A stretch of DNA of 64,000 bases from Sphaerisporangium krabiense (GCF_014200435.1 NZ_JACHBR010000001.1:558001-622000); one strand, 5' to 3'; shown: positions 41,463-50,122, counted from the first letter of the stretch. The notes: generated by a model from the letters alone, not told the origin. Numbers and translations: made by a program.

Positions 41463-42749
41463 TCAGACCGGCACCGGGGAGGTGAACCCCGCGCCGGCGC
41501 CGAGCGACTCGAGGCCGAACTCCCGGTGCAGCAGCCGCGCCGCCCGCGCGGCGGCCCCGGCGGGCACGGTCATCGAGATGCGCAGTTGCGAGGTCGCGAC
41601 CGCGTTCGTGGCGATGTCGGCGCGGCGCAGGCGCCGCAGGGCGCGCGCCGCGCACTCCGGGCTCGTGAGCAGCCCTTGGCCGACGACGGAGACCTTGGCG
41701 ACGCCGCCGTCGATCTCCGGCGGGCCGCCGTGGAAGGCGGAGGTGACGAACGCCCGCAGCGCGTCGACGTCCGCGTCCGCCACCGTCAGTCCGACCCGGA
41801 TCCCGTCGTCCACGTCGTGCAGCGTCGCCATGTCGACGAAAATGGATTCGCGGGCGAAGAAATCGAACAACTGTGCCGTCGCCTCCGCGTCGGGCAGAAG
41901 CAGGCCGACGCGGGCGACCTTGGTGTCGACCGCGACGCCGGTGACGAATCCGCTGGACTCCAGCATGTCTCTCCTGTCGTCGTCACGGGCCGCGATCACG
42001 CTTCCCGGACCCGGTCTCGTCGAATGGAGAACGTGAATGTCCACGCCGTGCACGGCCGCGAGATCGACGGCACGGGAGTGCAGGACCTGGGCGCCCGCCA
42101 ATGACATTTCGGCCATCACGTCCACGTCGATGAAAGGGACGCGCGAGGCCGACGGGATGAGCCTGGGGTCGGCGGTGTAAACGCCGTCGACGTCCGTGTA
42201 GATCTCACACCGGCCGGCGCCGAGCTCCGCGGCGATCGCGACCGCCGTGGTGTCGGAGCCGCCCCGTCCCAGCGTGATGAGGTCGAGCCGCTCGTTCATC
42301 CCCTGGAACCCGGCGACCACGGCGACCGCCTCCGAGGCGAGCACGCGGGCGATCGGCTCGGTGTCGACGGCGACGATGACCCCGCGTCCGTATGCTCCGG
42401 TGGCGAGGATGCCGGTCTGGACGCCGCTCAGGGAGTGGGCGGGAACCCCGGCTCCGCGCAGGGCGAGGGCCAGCAGCGCCGCCGACGTCGTCTCGCCCGT
42501 GCCGAGGAGCTGGTCGACCTCGCGGCCGGTTCGCGCCGCGCCGATCTCACCCGCGAGCCGGAGCAGGTCGTCGGTCGTGTCCCCACGGGCCGAGACGACG
42601 ACGACAACGGAGTTTTCCACGGCGCTCTCGCGCACGCGGTTCGCCACGGCCTGGATCTGCTCCAGCGTGGCGAGTGAACTTCCACCGTATTTCTGAACGA
42701 TAGGAACTCTGAGCGAACTCCACTGTTCTGTTCCGTGCGAGCGAGGCAT
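41463..42749 (-). CDS. Cluster-encoded aspartate kinase
   Basis: 428 residues from ATG 42749 (GAGGGAG upstream); the in-frame starts 42770 and 42782 lack a ribosome site. Kinase domain: VQKYGGSSLA, VVVVSARGDTTDDLL, GRGGSDTTAVAIAAELGAGRCEIYTDVDGVYTADPR. Two ACT domains follow (GVAVDTKVARVGLL; VAKVSVVGQGLLTSPECAARALRRL). It phosphorylates aspartate, the first step to aspartate semialdehyde. As first gene of the 3,4-AHBA run it is presumably a dedicated, perhaps feedback-relaxed copy; the second ACT domain keeps few of the consensus inhibitor-site residues, but this needs an alignment. No asd gene is next to it. Confidence 0.9.
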   Translation of the reverse strand: MPRSHGTEQWSSLRVPIVQKYGGSSLATLEQIQAVANRVRESAVENSVVVVVSARGDTTDDLLRLAGEIGAARTGREVDQLLGTGETTSAALLALALRGAGVPAHSLSGVQTGILATGAYGRGVIVAVDTEPIARVLASEAVAVVAGFQGMNERLDLITLGRGGSDTTAVAIAAELGAGRCEIYTDVDGVYTADPRLIPSASRVPFIDVDVMAEMSLAGAQVLHSRAVDLAAVHGVDIHVLHSTRPGPGSVIAARDDDRRDMLESSGFVTGVAVDTKVARVGLLLPDAEATAQLFDFFARESIFVDMATLHDVDDGIRVGLTVADADVDALRAFVTSAFHGGPPEIDGGVAKVSVVGQGLLTSPECAARALRRLRRADIATNAVATSQLRISMTVPAGAAARAARLLHREFGLESLGAGAGFTSPVPV

Positions 42750-43025
42750 CGGCAGCTCCCTCTTTTCCATCAACGAGGACAACTCTGCCGAAGTACCGCA
42801 TCACACGTATATCAAGAAAATATTAGCTAATAGCGCAAACTCCGATTTACCACGCCATAACGGCGGAACGCACTCCTCGTGCGGCGGCCTCCCGGCCCGG
42901 AACGCGCTGGATGGTTCGCCTCCGCCGGTATTCCCGGGCAGGGCCGACGGTCATATCCGAGGTATAAAGCCGTATGTGCTCGTATCTACCCGGTTAACGG
43001 AATAGTGGCGCGTGTTACGTGTGGT
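42750..43025. other. Intergenic region upstream of the aspartokinase run
   Basis: Between the aspartokinase start and the deoA terminator. The stretch 42790-42860 is strikingly AT-rich and holds the palindrome at 42821-42832; a second AT-rich patch (about 42950-43010) reads GGTATAAAGCC and TTAACGGAATAG. The promoter of the seven-gene run must lie here, but no clean -35/-10 pair stands out. No small gene was seen. Confidence 0.5.
42821..42832. promoter_or_regulatory. Perfect palindrome TATTAGCTAATA, operator candidate
   Basis: A 12-base perfect palindrome about 72 bases upstream of the aspartokinase start, in a GC-poor island of an otherwise GC-rich window. It suits a dimeric regulator; which one is unknown. 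Confidence 0.5.
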
Positions 43026-43054
43026 GCCGCGCGCCCGCGACGAGGGCGCGCGGC
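43026..43054 (-). terminator. Terminator hairpin after deoA
   Basis: A perfect 11-bp stem GCCGCGCGCCC/GGGCGCGCGGC (43026-43036, 43044-43054) with a 7-base loop, 17 bases past the deoA stop codon. Confidence 0.75.
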
Positions 43055-43071
43055 GGTGGAAGCGCCGCCGG

Positions 43072-44358
43072 TCAGGCGGTGACGCGGTCGATCACCAAGG
43101 GCAGCAGGGTCGGGTCCGCCTGGGTCCCGACCTCGTAGGCGCCCTCCAGCGCCTCCAGGGCCCGGGGGAAGCGGCCCGGGTCGTCGGCGTGCAGGGTGAG
43201 CAGCGGCCGGCCCTCCTGGACGGTGTCGCCGGGCTTGGCGTGCAGGGTCACCCCGGCCCCCGCGGAGACCGCGTCCTCCTTGCGGGCGCGCCCGGCTCCG
43301 AGGCGCCACGCCGCGAGCCCGACCGCGTAGGCGTCCAGCCGGGACAGCACGCCGGACGCGGGCGCGGCGACCTCAACGGTCTCGGCGGCCACGGGCAGCG
43401 GCGCGCCGGGGTCTCCGCCCTGGGCGCGGATCATGCGCCGCCAGGAGTCCATCGCCGAGCCGTCCTTCAGCGCGGTCTCGGGGTCCTTGCCGGACACCCC
43501 GGCGGCGGCGAGCATCTCGCGGGCGAGCCGCACGGTCAGCTCCACCACGTCGGACGGCCCGCCGCCCGCCAGCACCTCGACCGACTCGGCCACCTCCAGG
43601 GCGTTGCCGACGGCCAGGCCGAGGGGGCGGTCCATGGCGGTGAGCAGCGCGACGGTGGCCACCCCGTGGTCGGTGCCGAGGTCGACCATCGTGCGCGCCA
43701 GCTCGCGTGCCATGGTGGTGTCCTTCATGAACGCGCCGGAGCCGACCTTGACGTCCAGCACGAGCGCGCCCGTGCCCTCGGCGATCTTCTTGGACATGAT
43801 GGACGAGGCGATGAGCGGGATGGACTCCACGGTGCCGGTGACGTCGCGCAGCGCGTACAGCTTCTTGTCGGCGGGGGCGAGGCCGTCCCCGGCCGCGCAC
43901 ACCACCGCGCCCGCCTCGCGCAGCACGGCGAGCATCTCGTCGTTGGACAGGGACGCCCGCCAGCCGGGGATGGACTCCAGCTTGTCGAGCGTGCCGCCGG
44001 TGTGGCCGAGGCCGCGGCCGGAGAGCTGCGGGACGTAGGCCCCGCAGGCGGCGACGAGCGGCGCCAGCGGCAGGGTGATCTTGTCGCCGACGCCGCCGGT
44101 GGAGTGCTTGTCGGTGGTCGGGCGGTCCAGGCCGGACCAGTCCATGCGCGAGCCCGAGCGGATCATGGCGTCGGTCCACCGGCCGATCTCGCCGCGCTCC
44201 ATGCCGCGCAGCAGGATCGCCATGGCCAGCGCGGACATCTGCTCGTCCGCGACCTCGCCCCGGGTGTAGGCGTCGACCACCCAGGCGATCTGCTCGGCGG
44301 ACAGCGCGCGGCCGTCCCGTTTGGTGCGGATGACGTCGATCGCGTCCATGAACTCCAT
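43072..44358 (-). CDS. deoA: Thymidine phosphorylase
   Basis: 428 residues from ATG 44358; ATG 44349, three codons in, is just as possible. Signatures: VIRTKRDG, DEQMSALAMAILLRGM, DKHSTGGVGDKITLPLAPLVAACGAYVPQLSGRGLGHTGGTLDKLE (conserved as short blocks with the family motif SGRGLGHTGGTLDKLE), and VLDVKVGSGAFMK. It splits thymidine or deoxyuridine to base and deoxyribose-1-phosphate. It is last in the nucleoside operon, 37 bases after cdd. Confidence 0.95.
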   Translation of the reverse strand: MEFMDAIDVIRTKRDGRALSAEQIAWVVDAYTRGEVADEQMSALAMAILLRGMERGEIGRWTDAMIRSGSRMDWSGLDRPTTDKHSTGGVGDKITLPLAPLVAACGAYVPQLSGRGLGHTGGTLDKLESIPGWRASLSNDEMLAVLREAGAVVCAAGDGLAPADKKLYALRDVTGTVESIPLIASSIMSKKIAEGTGALVLDVKVGSGAFMKDTTMARELARTMVDLGTDHGVATVALLTAMDRPLGLAVGNALEVAESVEVLAGGGPSDVVELTVRLAREMLAAAGVSGKDPETALKDGSAMDSWRRMIRAQGGDPGAPLPVAAETVEVAAPASGVLSRLDAYAVGLAAWRLGAGRARKEDAVSAGAGVTLHAKPGDTVQEGRPLLTLHADDPGRFPRALEALEGAYEVGTQADPTLLPLVIDRVTA

Positions 44359-44395
44359 GCTCTCCGAAATATCCCCGAGGTCGCGCCGCGGGCGG

Positions 44396-44800
44396 TCAGG
44401 CTCCCCGGGACAGGTCGTCGGGGCCGAAGGCGAGCGGCAGGATCCGCGCCATCGTCCACGGCCCCTCGGGGGTGTCCACGAGCAGTTCGAGGCCGCCGTG
44501 CTCGAACAGCAGCTGCCGGCAGCGCCCGCACGGCATGAGCGGCTCGCCGTGCCCGTCCACGCAGGCGAAGGCGACCAGACGGCCCCCGCCCGAGGCGTGC
44601 AGCGCGGAGACGAGGCCGCACTCGGCGCACAGGCCGACGCCGAAGGAGGCGTTCTCCACGTTGCAGCCGGTCACCACGCGGCCGTCGTCCACCAGCGCGG
44701 CGGCGCCGACGGGGAACTTGGAGTACGGCGCGTAGGCGTGCGTCATCGCCTCCGCCGCGTGGCGGCGCAGCGCCTCCCAGTCGACCTCTTCAGGACTCAC
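44396..44800 (-). CDS. cdd: Cytidine deaminase
   Basis: 134 residues from GTG 44800, backed by GGGAGGGGGG six bases upstream; ATG 44818 is the alternative. Zinc ligands Cys58 (in LCAE with catalytic Glu60), Cys91 and Cys94 (PCGRC) and the substrate loop GCNVENASF are all present, as is YSKFPVGAAAL. Homotetrameric type by length. It converts cytidine and deoxycytidine to uridine forms, which deoA can then cleave in part. It lies 43 bases after the second permease gene. Confidence 0.95.
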   Translation of the reverse strand: MSPEEVDWEALRRHAAEAMTHAYAPYSKFPVGAAALVDDGRVVTGCNVENASFGVGLCAECGLVSALHASGGGRLVAFACVDGHGEPLMPCGRCRQLLFEHGGLELLVDTPEGPWTMARILPLAFGPDDLSRGA

Positions 44801-44843
44801 CTCTGACCCCCCTCCCATGGGAACGCCTCTTCCTGACCTACCC

Positions 44844-46115
44844 TCACGTGGCCTGTCCCTTGCGGTACGGCAGCCCGTCGGCGGCCGGCATGCGCAGCCG
44901 CTGGGAGGCCAGCGCCAGCACCAGCAGCGTCGTCAGGTGCGGGGTGAACGAGGTGAACTGCTCGGGCACGGTGCTGGTACGGGCGAAGACCACGAACACC
45001 GCGACCGCGAAGACGGCCGTCACCAGCGCGGCGCGGTTCCGGTGCTGCCCGGCGAGCTGGTAGACGGCGAAGGCGGCCAGCAGCATCGCCACCACCAGCA
45101 GCAGGGCGTGCACCGAGGTGCCGCCCTGGCGCAGTTGCAGCGCGTCGGTGTACCCGAACAGCAGCGCGCCGCTGGCCAGGCCGCCCGGCCGCCAGTTGCC
45201 GAAGATCATCGCGGCGAGGCCGATGAAGCCCCGGCCGCCGGTCTGGCCCTGGCGGTAGATGCCCGCGGCGACGATGGACAGGTAGGCGCCGCCGAGCCCG
45301 GCGAGCGCGCCGGAGGCGACGACCGCGACGTACTTGTAGAAGTACACGTTGACGCCGAGCGACTCGGCCGCGACGGGGCGCTCGCCGCAGGACCGCAGGC
45401 GCAGGCCGAAGGCCGTGCGCCACAGCAGGTAGAAGCTGAGCGGCACCAGCAGCACCGCCACGATCGTGAAGAGGGAGACGCCCTGGGTGAGACCGCGCAC
45501 GACGCCGGCCAGGTCCGACACCAGGAAGGTGTGCCCGCTCTCCAGGCCCCGCAGCCAGGCGTCGATCGCTCCGACACCGACGTCGCCGGGGGGCACGACG
45601 CGCGGGGACTGGGTCTCGCCGCCGCCCGGCATGTCGACGAAGACCAGCTTCGACAGGTAGGGGGTGATGCCCTCGCCGAGGATGTTGATCGCGACGCCGG
45701 AGATGATGTGGTCGACGCCGAACGTCACGGTCGCCACCGCGTGCAGCAGGCCGCCGAGGGCTCCGCCGATCGCGCCCGCGAGCACTCCGGCCCAGGGGTT
45801 GTGGAAGGTGATCGCGCCCCAGGCGCCGAACCAGGTGCCGAGGATCATCATGCCTTCGAGGCCGATGTTCACCACGCCCGCGCGCTCGGACCACAGCCCG
45901 CCGAGCGCGGCGAGCCCGATGGGCACCGCCCAGGCGAGGGCCGTCCCGATCGTGCCGCCGGAGGTGATGTCGTTGGCGCCGGTGACCACGCGCGCGATCG
46001 ACAGCATGAACAGCAGGGCGATGGCGCCGAGCAGGAGGACCCGCCAGTCCACGCGGAACCGCCGGCGAGCGGCGGAGGACGCGGCGGGCGCGGGGGGCGC
46101 TTGGGTGACGGTCAC
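44844..46115 (-). CDS. ABC transporter permease, nucleoside type (second)
   Basis: 423 residues from GTG 46115, overlapping the previous stop codon by four bases. About ten hydrophobic helices; GLAALGGLWSERAGVVNIGLEGMMILG is the permease signature of BMP-type nucleoside importers (NupQ/YufQ class), followed by GALGGLLHAVATVTFGVDHIISGVAINILGEGI. It forms the membrane pore with the other permease. The N-terminal 40 residues are cytoplasmic and Ala-rich. Confidence 0.92.
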   Translation of the reverse strand: MTVTQAPPAPAASSAARRRFRVDWRVLLLGAIALLFMLSIARVVTGANDITSGGTIGTALAWAVPIGLAALGGLWSERAGVVNIGLEGMMILGTWFGAWGAITFHNPWAGVLAGAIGGALGGLLHAVATVTFGVDHIISGVAINILGEGITPYLSKLVFVDMPGGGETQSPRVVPPGDVGVGAIDAWLRGLESGHTFLVSDLAGVVRGLTQGVSLFTIVAVLLVPLSFYLLWRTAFGLRLRSCGERPVAAESLGVNVYFYKYVAVVASGALAGLGGAYLSIVAAGIYRQGQTGGRGFIGLAAMIFGNWRPGGLASGALLFGYTDALQLRQGGTSVHALLLVVAMLLAAFAVYQLAGQHRNRAALVTAVFAVAVFVVFARTSTVPEQFTSFTPHLTTLLVLALASQRLRMPAADGLPYRKGQAT

Positions 46116-47239
46116 GCCGCCGCTCCTTCCACGGGCGTGGCGAGCCGGCGGCTCACCCGGCGTCGCTCGGCCGTCGCGCGGTAGCGGTGGACGAGCTCGT
46201 AGGCGATGACCACCGACAGGACGATCGCGCCCTGCATGATGATCACGATCTCCTGGGGGATGTCGTTGATGCCCAGGATCTCACCGGCGTTGTTCAGGAA
46301 GCTCCACAGCAGCGCGCCGAGGGCGATGCCGATCGGGTTGTTGCGGCCGAGCAGGGCGATGGAGATGCCGATGAAGCCGAGCCCCGGCGGGAAGTCCAGG
46401 CTGTAGGTGTAGGCCTCGCCGAGGAGTTGCGGCATGCCGACCAGGCCGGCGACCGCGCCGGAAAGGATCATGGTCAGCACGACCATCCTCCCGACCCGCA
46501 CCCCGCTGGCCACCGCCGCCGTCTCCGAGCGTCCCGTGGCGCGCAGGTCGAACCCGAAGCGCGTCCGGTTGAGCAGGACGTGGTAGCCGACGCCGAGCAG
46601 CACCGCGACGAGCAGGAAGCCGTAGACCTTGCTGGGCGAGCCCGGCACCAGCGAGATCCCGGGGACCTGGCCGGACGGCGGGATCGGCTTGGTGCCGATG
46701 TTGTTGCTGCTGAGCGACACCGCGAGCCGGTCGGTGGTGAGCAGCCAGGCGCCGAGGCCGGTCGCGACCGCGTTCAGCATGATCGTGGAGATGACCTCGC
46801 TGACGCCGCGGGCCGCCTTCAGCACGGCCGCGATGGACGCCCACAGGCCGCCGACCGCCACCGCGACCAGGACGGTGACGCCGACGTGCAGCGGCGCCGG
46901 AAGCGAGATCGCGCCGCCGACCGCCGCCGCGAGCAGGGCCGCCAGACGGTACTGGCCGTCCACGCCGATGTTGAACAGGTTCATGCGGAACCCGATCGCG
47001 ACGGCGAGCGCGGAGATGTAGTAGGTGGTCGCCGAGTTGAGGATCAGCACCTGCGTGCGCGGCGCGGCGCCGTACTCCACCAGCAGCAGCAGCGTGTGCA
47101 ACGGATCGCTGCCGTTCAGCAGCAGGACGATCGAGGTCATGACGCCGGCGAACACGACGGCGAGCAGGGGGGCCGCGACGGCGAGCAGGCCGCTGAGCCT
47201 GACCCTGCCGAGCAGGCGGTCGGTGAACGACGAGCTCAT
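46112..47239 (-). CDS. ABC transporter permease, nucleoside type (first)
   Basis: 375 residues from ATG 47239, overlapping the ATPase stop by four bases. Hydrophobic throughout; FRMNLFNIGVDGQYRLAALLAA carries the N-I-G-x-(D/E)-G-Q signature of this permease family (NupP/YufP class), and FIGISIALLGRNNPIGIALGALLWSFL lies near the C-terminus. It works with the second permease and the double ATPase to import nucleosides delivered by the BMP lipoprotein. Confidence 0.92.
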   Translation of the reverse strand: MSSSFTDRLLGRVRLSGLLAVAAPLLAVVFAGVMTSIVLLLNGSDPLHTLLLLVEYGAAPRTQVLILNSATTYYISALAVAIGFRMNLFNIGVDGQYRLAALLAAAVGGAISLPAPLHVGVTVLVAVAVGGLWASIAAVLKAARGVSEVISTIMLNAVATGLGAWLLTTDRLAVSLSSNNIGTKPIPPSGQVPGISLVPGSPSKVYGFLLVAVLLGVGYHVLLNRTRFGFDLRATGRSETAAVASGVRVGRMVVLTMILSGAVAGLVGMPQLLGEAYTYSLDFPPGLGFIGISIALLGRNNPIGIALGALLWSFLNNAGEILGINDIPQEIVIIMQGAIVLSVVIAYELVHRYRATAERRRVSRRLATPVEGAAA

Positions 47240-48882
47240 GCTTCCTCCCCGGCCTCGGGCTCGCGGCCCGGCCGTCCGGATGCGGGGGCGTCCTCGGCGA
47301 GCGCCACGGACGCGTCGGCGGCGGGGGTGTCCGGCCCCGCGCCGGTCATCGCGGAGCCGAGACGCTCGGGCGTCACCTCGGCCGGGTCGACGTCGGCGAC
47401 CATGCGGCCGCGCAGGATCACCTTGAGGGAGTCGGACAGGCCGATCAGCTCGTCCAGGTCCGCCGAGATCAGCAGGACGGCGAGGCCCGCGGCGCGGGCG
47501 GCGCGCAGGTGGTCCCAGATGGCGGCCTGGGCGCCGACGTCCACGCCGCGCGTCGGGTGGGAGGCGATGAGGACGGCGGGCTCACCGCTCATCTCCCGCC
47601 CGACGATCAGCTTCTGCTGGTTGCCGCCGGACAGGGCCGCCGCCACGACGTCGATGCCGGGGGTGCGGACGTCGTACTCGCGGACGATGCGCTCGGTGTC
47701 GGCGCGGGCGCCGGACCTGTCGATCCAGAAGCCCCTGACGTTGGGCCTGCGGGTCTGGTGGCCGAGGACGCGGTTCTCCCAGAGCGGGGCCTCCAGCAGC
47801 AGGCCGTGCCGCTGGCGGTCCTCGGGGATGTAGCCGATGCCGCCCTCGCGCCTGCGCAGCGTGGACCAGGAGGAGATGTCGCGCCCGCCCAGGTTGACGA
47901 CGCCCTCCGCGGGCCGCATGCCCATGATGGCCTCGACCAGCTCGGCCTGCCCGTTGCCCTCCACGCCGGCGATGCCGAGCACCTCGCCCTTGTGGATCTC
48001 GAACGACACGTCGTCCACGACCGGGCGCCCGTCGGCCGCGCGGACGGTGAGGCCGCGCACGGCGAGCGCGACCTGGTCGGTCACCGTGGACTCGCGGGTC
48101 TCCGGGCTCGGCAGCTCGCTGCCCACCATGAGCTCGGCGAGCTTGCCCGCGGTGACCTCCGTGGGGTCCACCTCGGCGACGGTCGTGCCGCGCCGGATCA
48201 CGGTGATGGCGTCGGCGACCGACAGCACCTCGTCCAGCTTGTGGGAGATGAAGATGATGGTCAGGCCCTCGCGGACCAGCCCGCGCAGGTTGTCGAAGAG
48301 CTCCTCGACCTCCTGGGGCACCAGGACGGCGGTGGGCTCGTCCAGGATGAGGATGCGCGCCCCCCGGTAGAGGACCTTGAGGATCTCCACCCGCTGCCGC
48401 GCGCCCACGCCCAGGTCCTCGACCGGGGAGTCCGGGCTGACGCCGAGCCCGTAGGCGTCGGAGATCTCCTTGATCCTGCGGCGGGCGGCGGCGAAGTCGA
48501 CGCCGATCCCGAACCTGCGCGGCTCGCTGCCGAGGATGATGTTCTCGAGGACGGTCAGGTTGTCGGCGAGCATGAAGTGCTGGTGCACCATGCCGATGCC
48601 GGCGGCGATGGCGTCGGCGGGGGTGCGGAAGTTGACGGGCCTGCCGTCCACGCGGATCACGCCCTCGTCCGGCCGCTGCATGCCGTAGAGGATCTTCATG
48701 AGCGTGGACTTGCCCGCGCCGTTCTCGCCGACGATGGCGTGCACGTGGCCGCGGCGCACGCTCAGGCCGATGTCGCGGTTGGCGACCACACCGGGGAATC
48801 TCTTGGTGATGCCCTCAAGCTCGACGGCGGGGCTGGTTGCGGACTCGGTGGCGGGCATCGAAGGTGTCGAGGTGCTGATCAC
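47236..48882 (-). CDS. ABC transporter ATP-binding protein with two nucleotide-binding domains, nucleoside type
   Basis: 548 residues from GTG 48882, GGAGG five bases upstream. The first domain has Walker A GENGAGKST, Q-loop MVHQHFML, signature LGVGARQRVEI and Walker B ILILDEPTAVL. The second has a degenerate P-loop GVEGNGQAEL, signature LSGGNQQK, and SHPTRGVD in place of Walker B, so it is probably catalytically poor. This is the NupO/YufO build. The Ala/Glu-rich C-terminal tail (about 510-548) is extra. Confidence 0.93.
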   Translation of the reverse strand: MISTSTPSMPATESATSPAVELEGITKRFPGVVANRDIGLSVRRGHVHAIVGENGAGKSTLMKILYGMQRPDEGVIRVDGRPVNFRTPADAIAAGIGMVHQHFMLADNLTVLENIILGSEPRRFGIGVDFAAARRRIKEISDAYGLGVSPDSPVEDLGVGARQRVEILKVLYRGARILILDEPTAVLVPQEVEELFDNLRGLVREGLTIIFISHKLDEVLSVADAITVIRRGTTVAEVDPTEVTAGKLAELMVGSELPSPETRESTVTDQVALAVRGLTVRAADGRPVVDDVSFEIHKGEVLGIAGVEGNGQAELVEAIMGMRPAEGVVNLGGRDISSWSTLRRREGGIGYIPEDRQRHGLLLEAPLWENRVLGHQTRRPNVRGFWIDRSGARADTERIVREYDVRTPGIDVVAAALSGGNQQKLIVGREMSGEPAVLIASHPTRGVDVGAQAAIWDHLRAARAAGLAVLLISADLDELIGLSDSLKVILRGRMVADVDPAEVTPERLGSAMTGAGPDTPAADASVALAEDAPASGRPGREPEAGEEA

Positions 48883-48969
48883 GGCCTCCTCCAAGCGGAC
48901 GGCCTCGGCGCGGGCGTACCGGACGGCGGCCGAGGGGGCTCGCGACGGCGAGCCCCCTCGGCGCGGCGG

Positions 48970-50055
48970 TCACTCGCTGGGGACCTTGATCTCGCCGTTG
49001 ATGATCTTGTCCTTGTACTTGTCGAGGTCGAGCTTGATGTCGTCGACCTTGCCGCCGGTGGTGGAGAAGTCCACTCCCCCGGCCTTGAGGTCGTACACCT
49101 TCGCACCGGCCTTGACCGTGCCGTCGGCGAAGCTCTTGAGGAAGTCGAACACCGCGACGTCGACCTTCTTGAGCATGGAGGTCAGGATGACGTCGCGCAC
49201 GCCCGGGTCCGCCGTGAGGGCCTGGTCGGAGTCGACGCCGATCGCCAGCGCCTTGGCGGCCTTGGCCGCCTCGAAGACGCCGCCCCCGGAGCCGCCCGCC
49301 GCCTGGTAGACGATGTCGGCGCCGGCGTCGAACATGCCCTGCGCCGCGGCCTTGCCCTTGGCGGGGTCGTTGAAGCCGGTGAACTCCGGCGGCTGGCTGA
49401 GGTACTTGACGTCGATCTTGATGTCCGGCTTGACGGACTGCGCGCCCTTGGTGAAGCCGAGCTCGAACTTCTTGATCAGCGGGACGGCGACGCCGCCGAC
49501 GAAGCCGATGTGCTCCTTCTTGGTCTTCATCGCCGCCGCCGCGCCGACGAGGAAGGACCCCTCGTTCTCGGCGAACACCAGGTTGGTGATGTTCGGGCCC
49601 GCCGCGGCGTCGTCGACGATCGCGAACTTGGTGTCGGGGAACTCCTGGGCGACCTTCTTGATGGCCTCGGAGTAGGCGAAGCCGACCGCGATGACCGGGT
49701 TGTAGCCGCTCTGGGCGAGCAGGCGCAGGCGCTGCTCCTTCTGCCCGCCGGTCTCGCCCGCCTTGGCCTCCAGTTCCTTGGTCTCGGCGAGGTTCAGCTC
49801 GGCCTTGGCCTTCTCCAGGCCGGCCGCGGCGGCGTCGTTGAAGGACTGGTCGCCCCGGCCGCCGATGTCGTACGCGAGACCGACCTTGGCGCCGGCGGCC
49901 GCGGGCGCGGAGGACCCGCCGGCCCCACCGGACGCGGCGGGCGTCGCCGAGTCGGTTCCCGTGCCGGTGTCGCTGCCACCGCACGCGGCCGCGGCCATGA
50001 GCATGGCCCCGGCCGCCACCGTGGCGGCCAACTTGCTTGCGTGATCGCGGAGCAA
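48970..50055 (-). CDS. BMP-family nucleoside-binding lipoprotein
   Basis: 361 residues from TTG 50055, set by AAGGAG five bases upstream. The signal ends LMAAAAC, followed by GGSDTG, a loose lipobox. The mature part is the PnrA/Med-type basic membrane protein fold: KVGLAYDIGGRGDQSFNDAAAAGLEKA, PVIAVGFAYSEAIKKVAQEFPDTKFAIVDD, NEGSFLVGAAAAMKTK, GFVGGVAVPLIKKFELGF, DIVYQAAGGSGGGVFEAAK, GVDSDQ. Family members bind purine or pyrimidine nucleosides. It heads the operon running to deoA. Confidence 0.94.
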   Translation of the reverse strand: MLRDHASKLAATVAAGAMLMAAAACGGSDTGTGTDSATPAASGGAGGSSAPAAAGAKVGLAYDIGGRGDQSFNDAAAAGLEKAKAELNLAETKELEAKAGETGGQKEQRLRLLAQSGYNPVIAVGFAYSEAIKKVAQEFPDTKFAIVDDAAAGPNITNLVFAENEGSFLVGAAAAMKTKKEHIGFVGGVAVPLIKKFELGFTKGAQSVKPDIKIDVKYLSQPPEFTGFNDPAKGKAAAQGMFDAGADIVYQAAGGSGGGVFEAAKAAKALAIGVDSDQALTADPGVRDVILTSMLKKVDVAVFDFLKSFADGTVKAGAKVYDLKAGGVDFSTTGGKVDDIKLDLDKYKDKIINGEIKVPSE

Positions 50056-50122
50056 GATGACTCCTTCCGTGTCTTCGCCGTCCGTGTGCACGCGCGAAGG
50101 AACGCACGGCAACCCTGCACGG

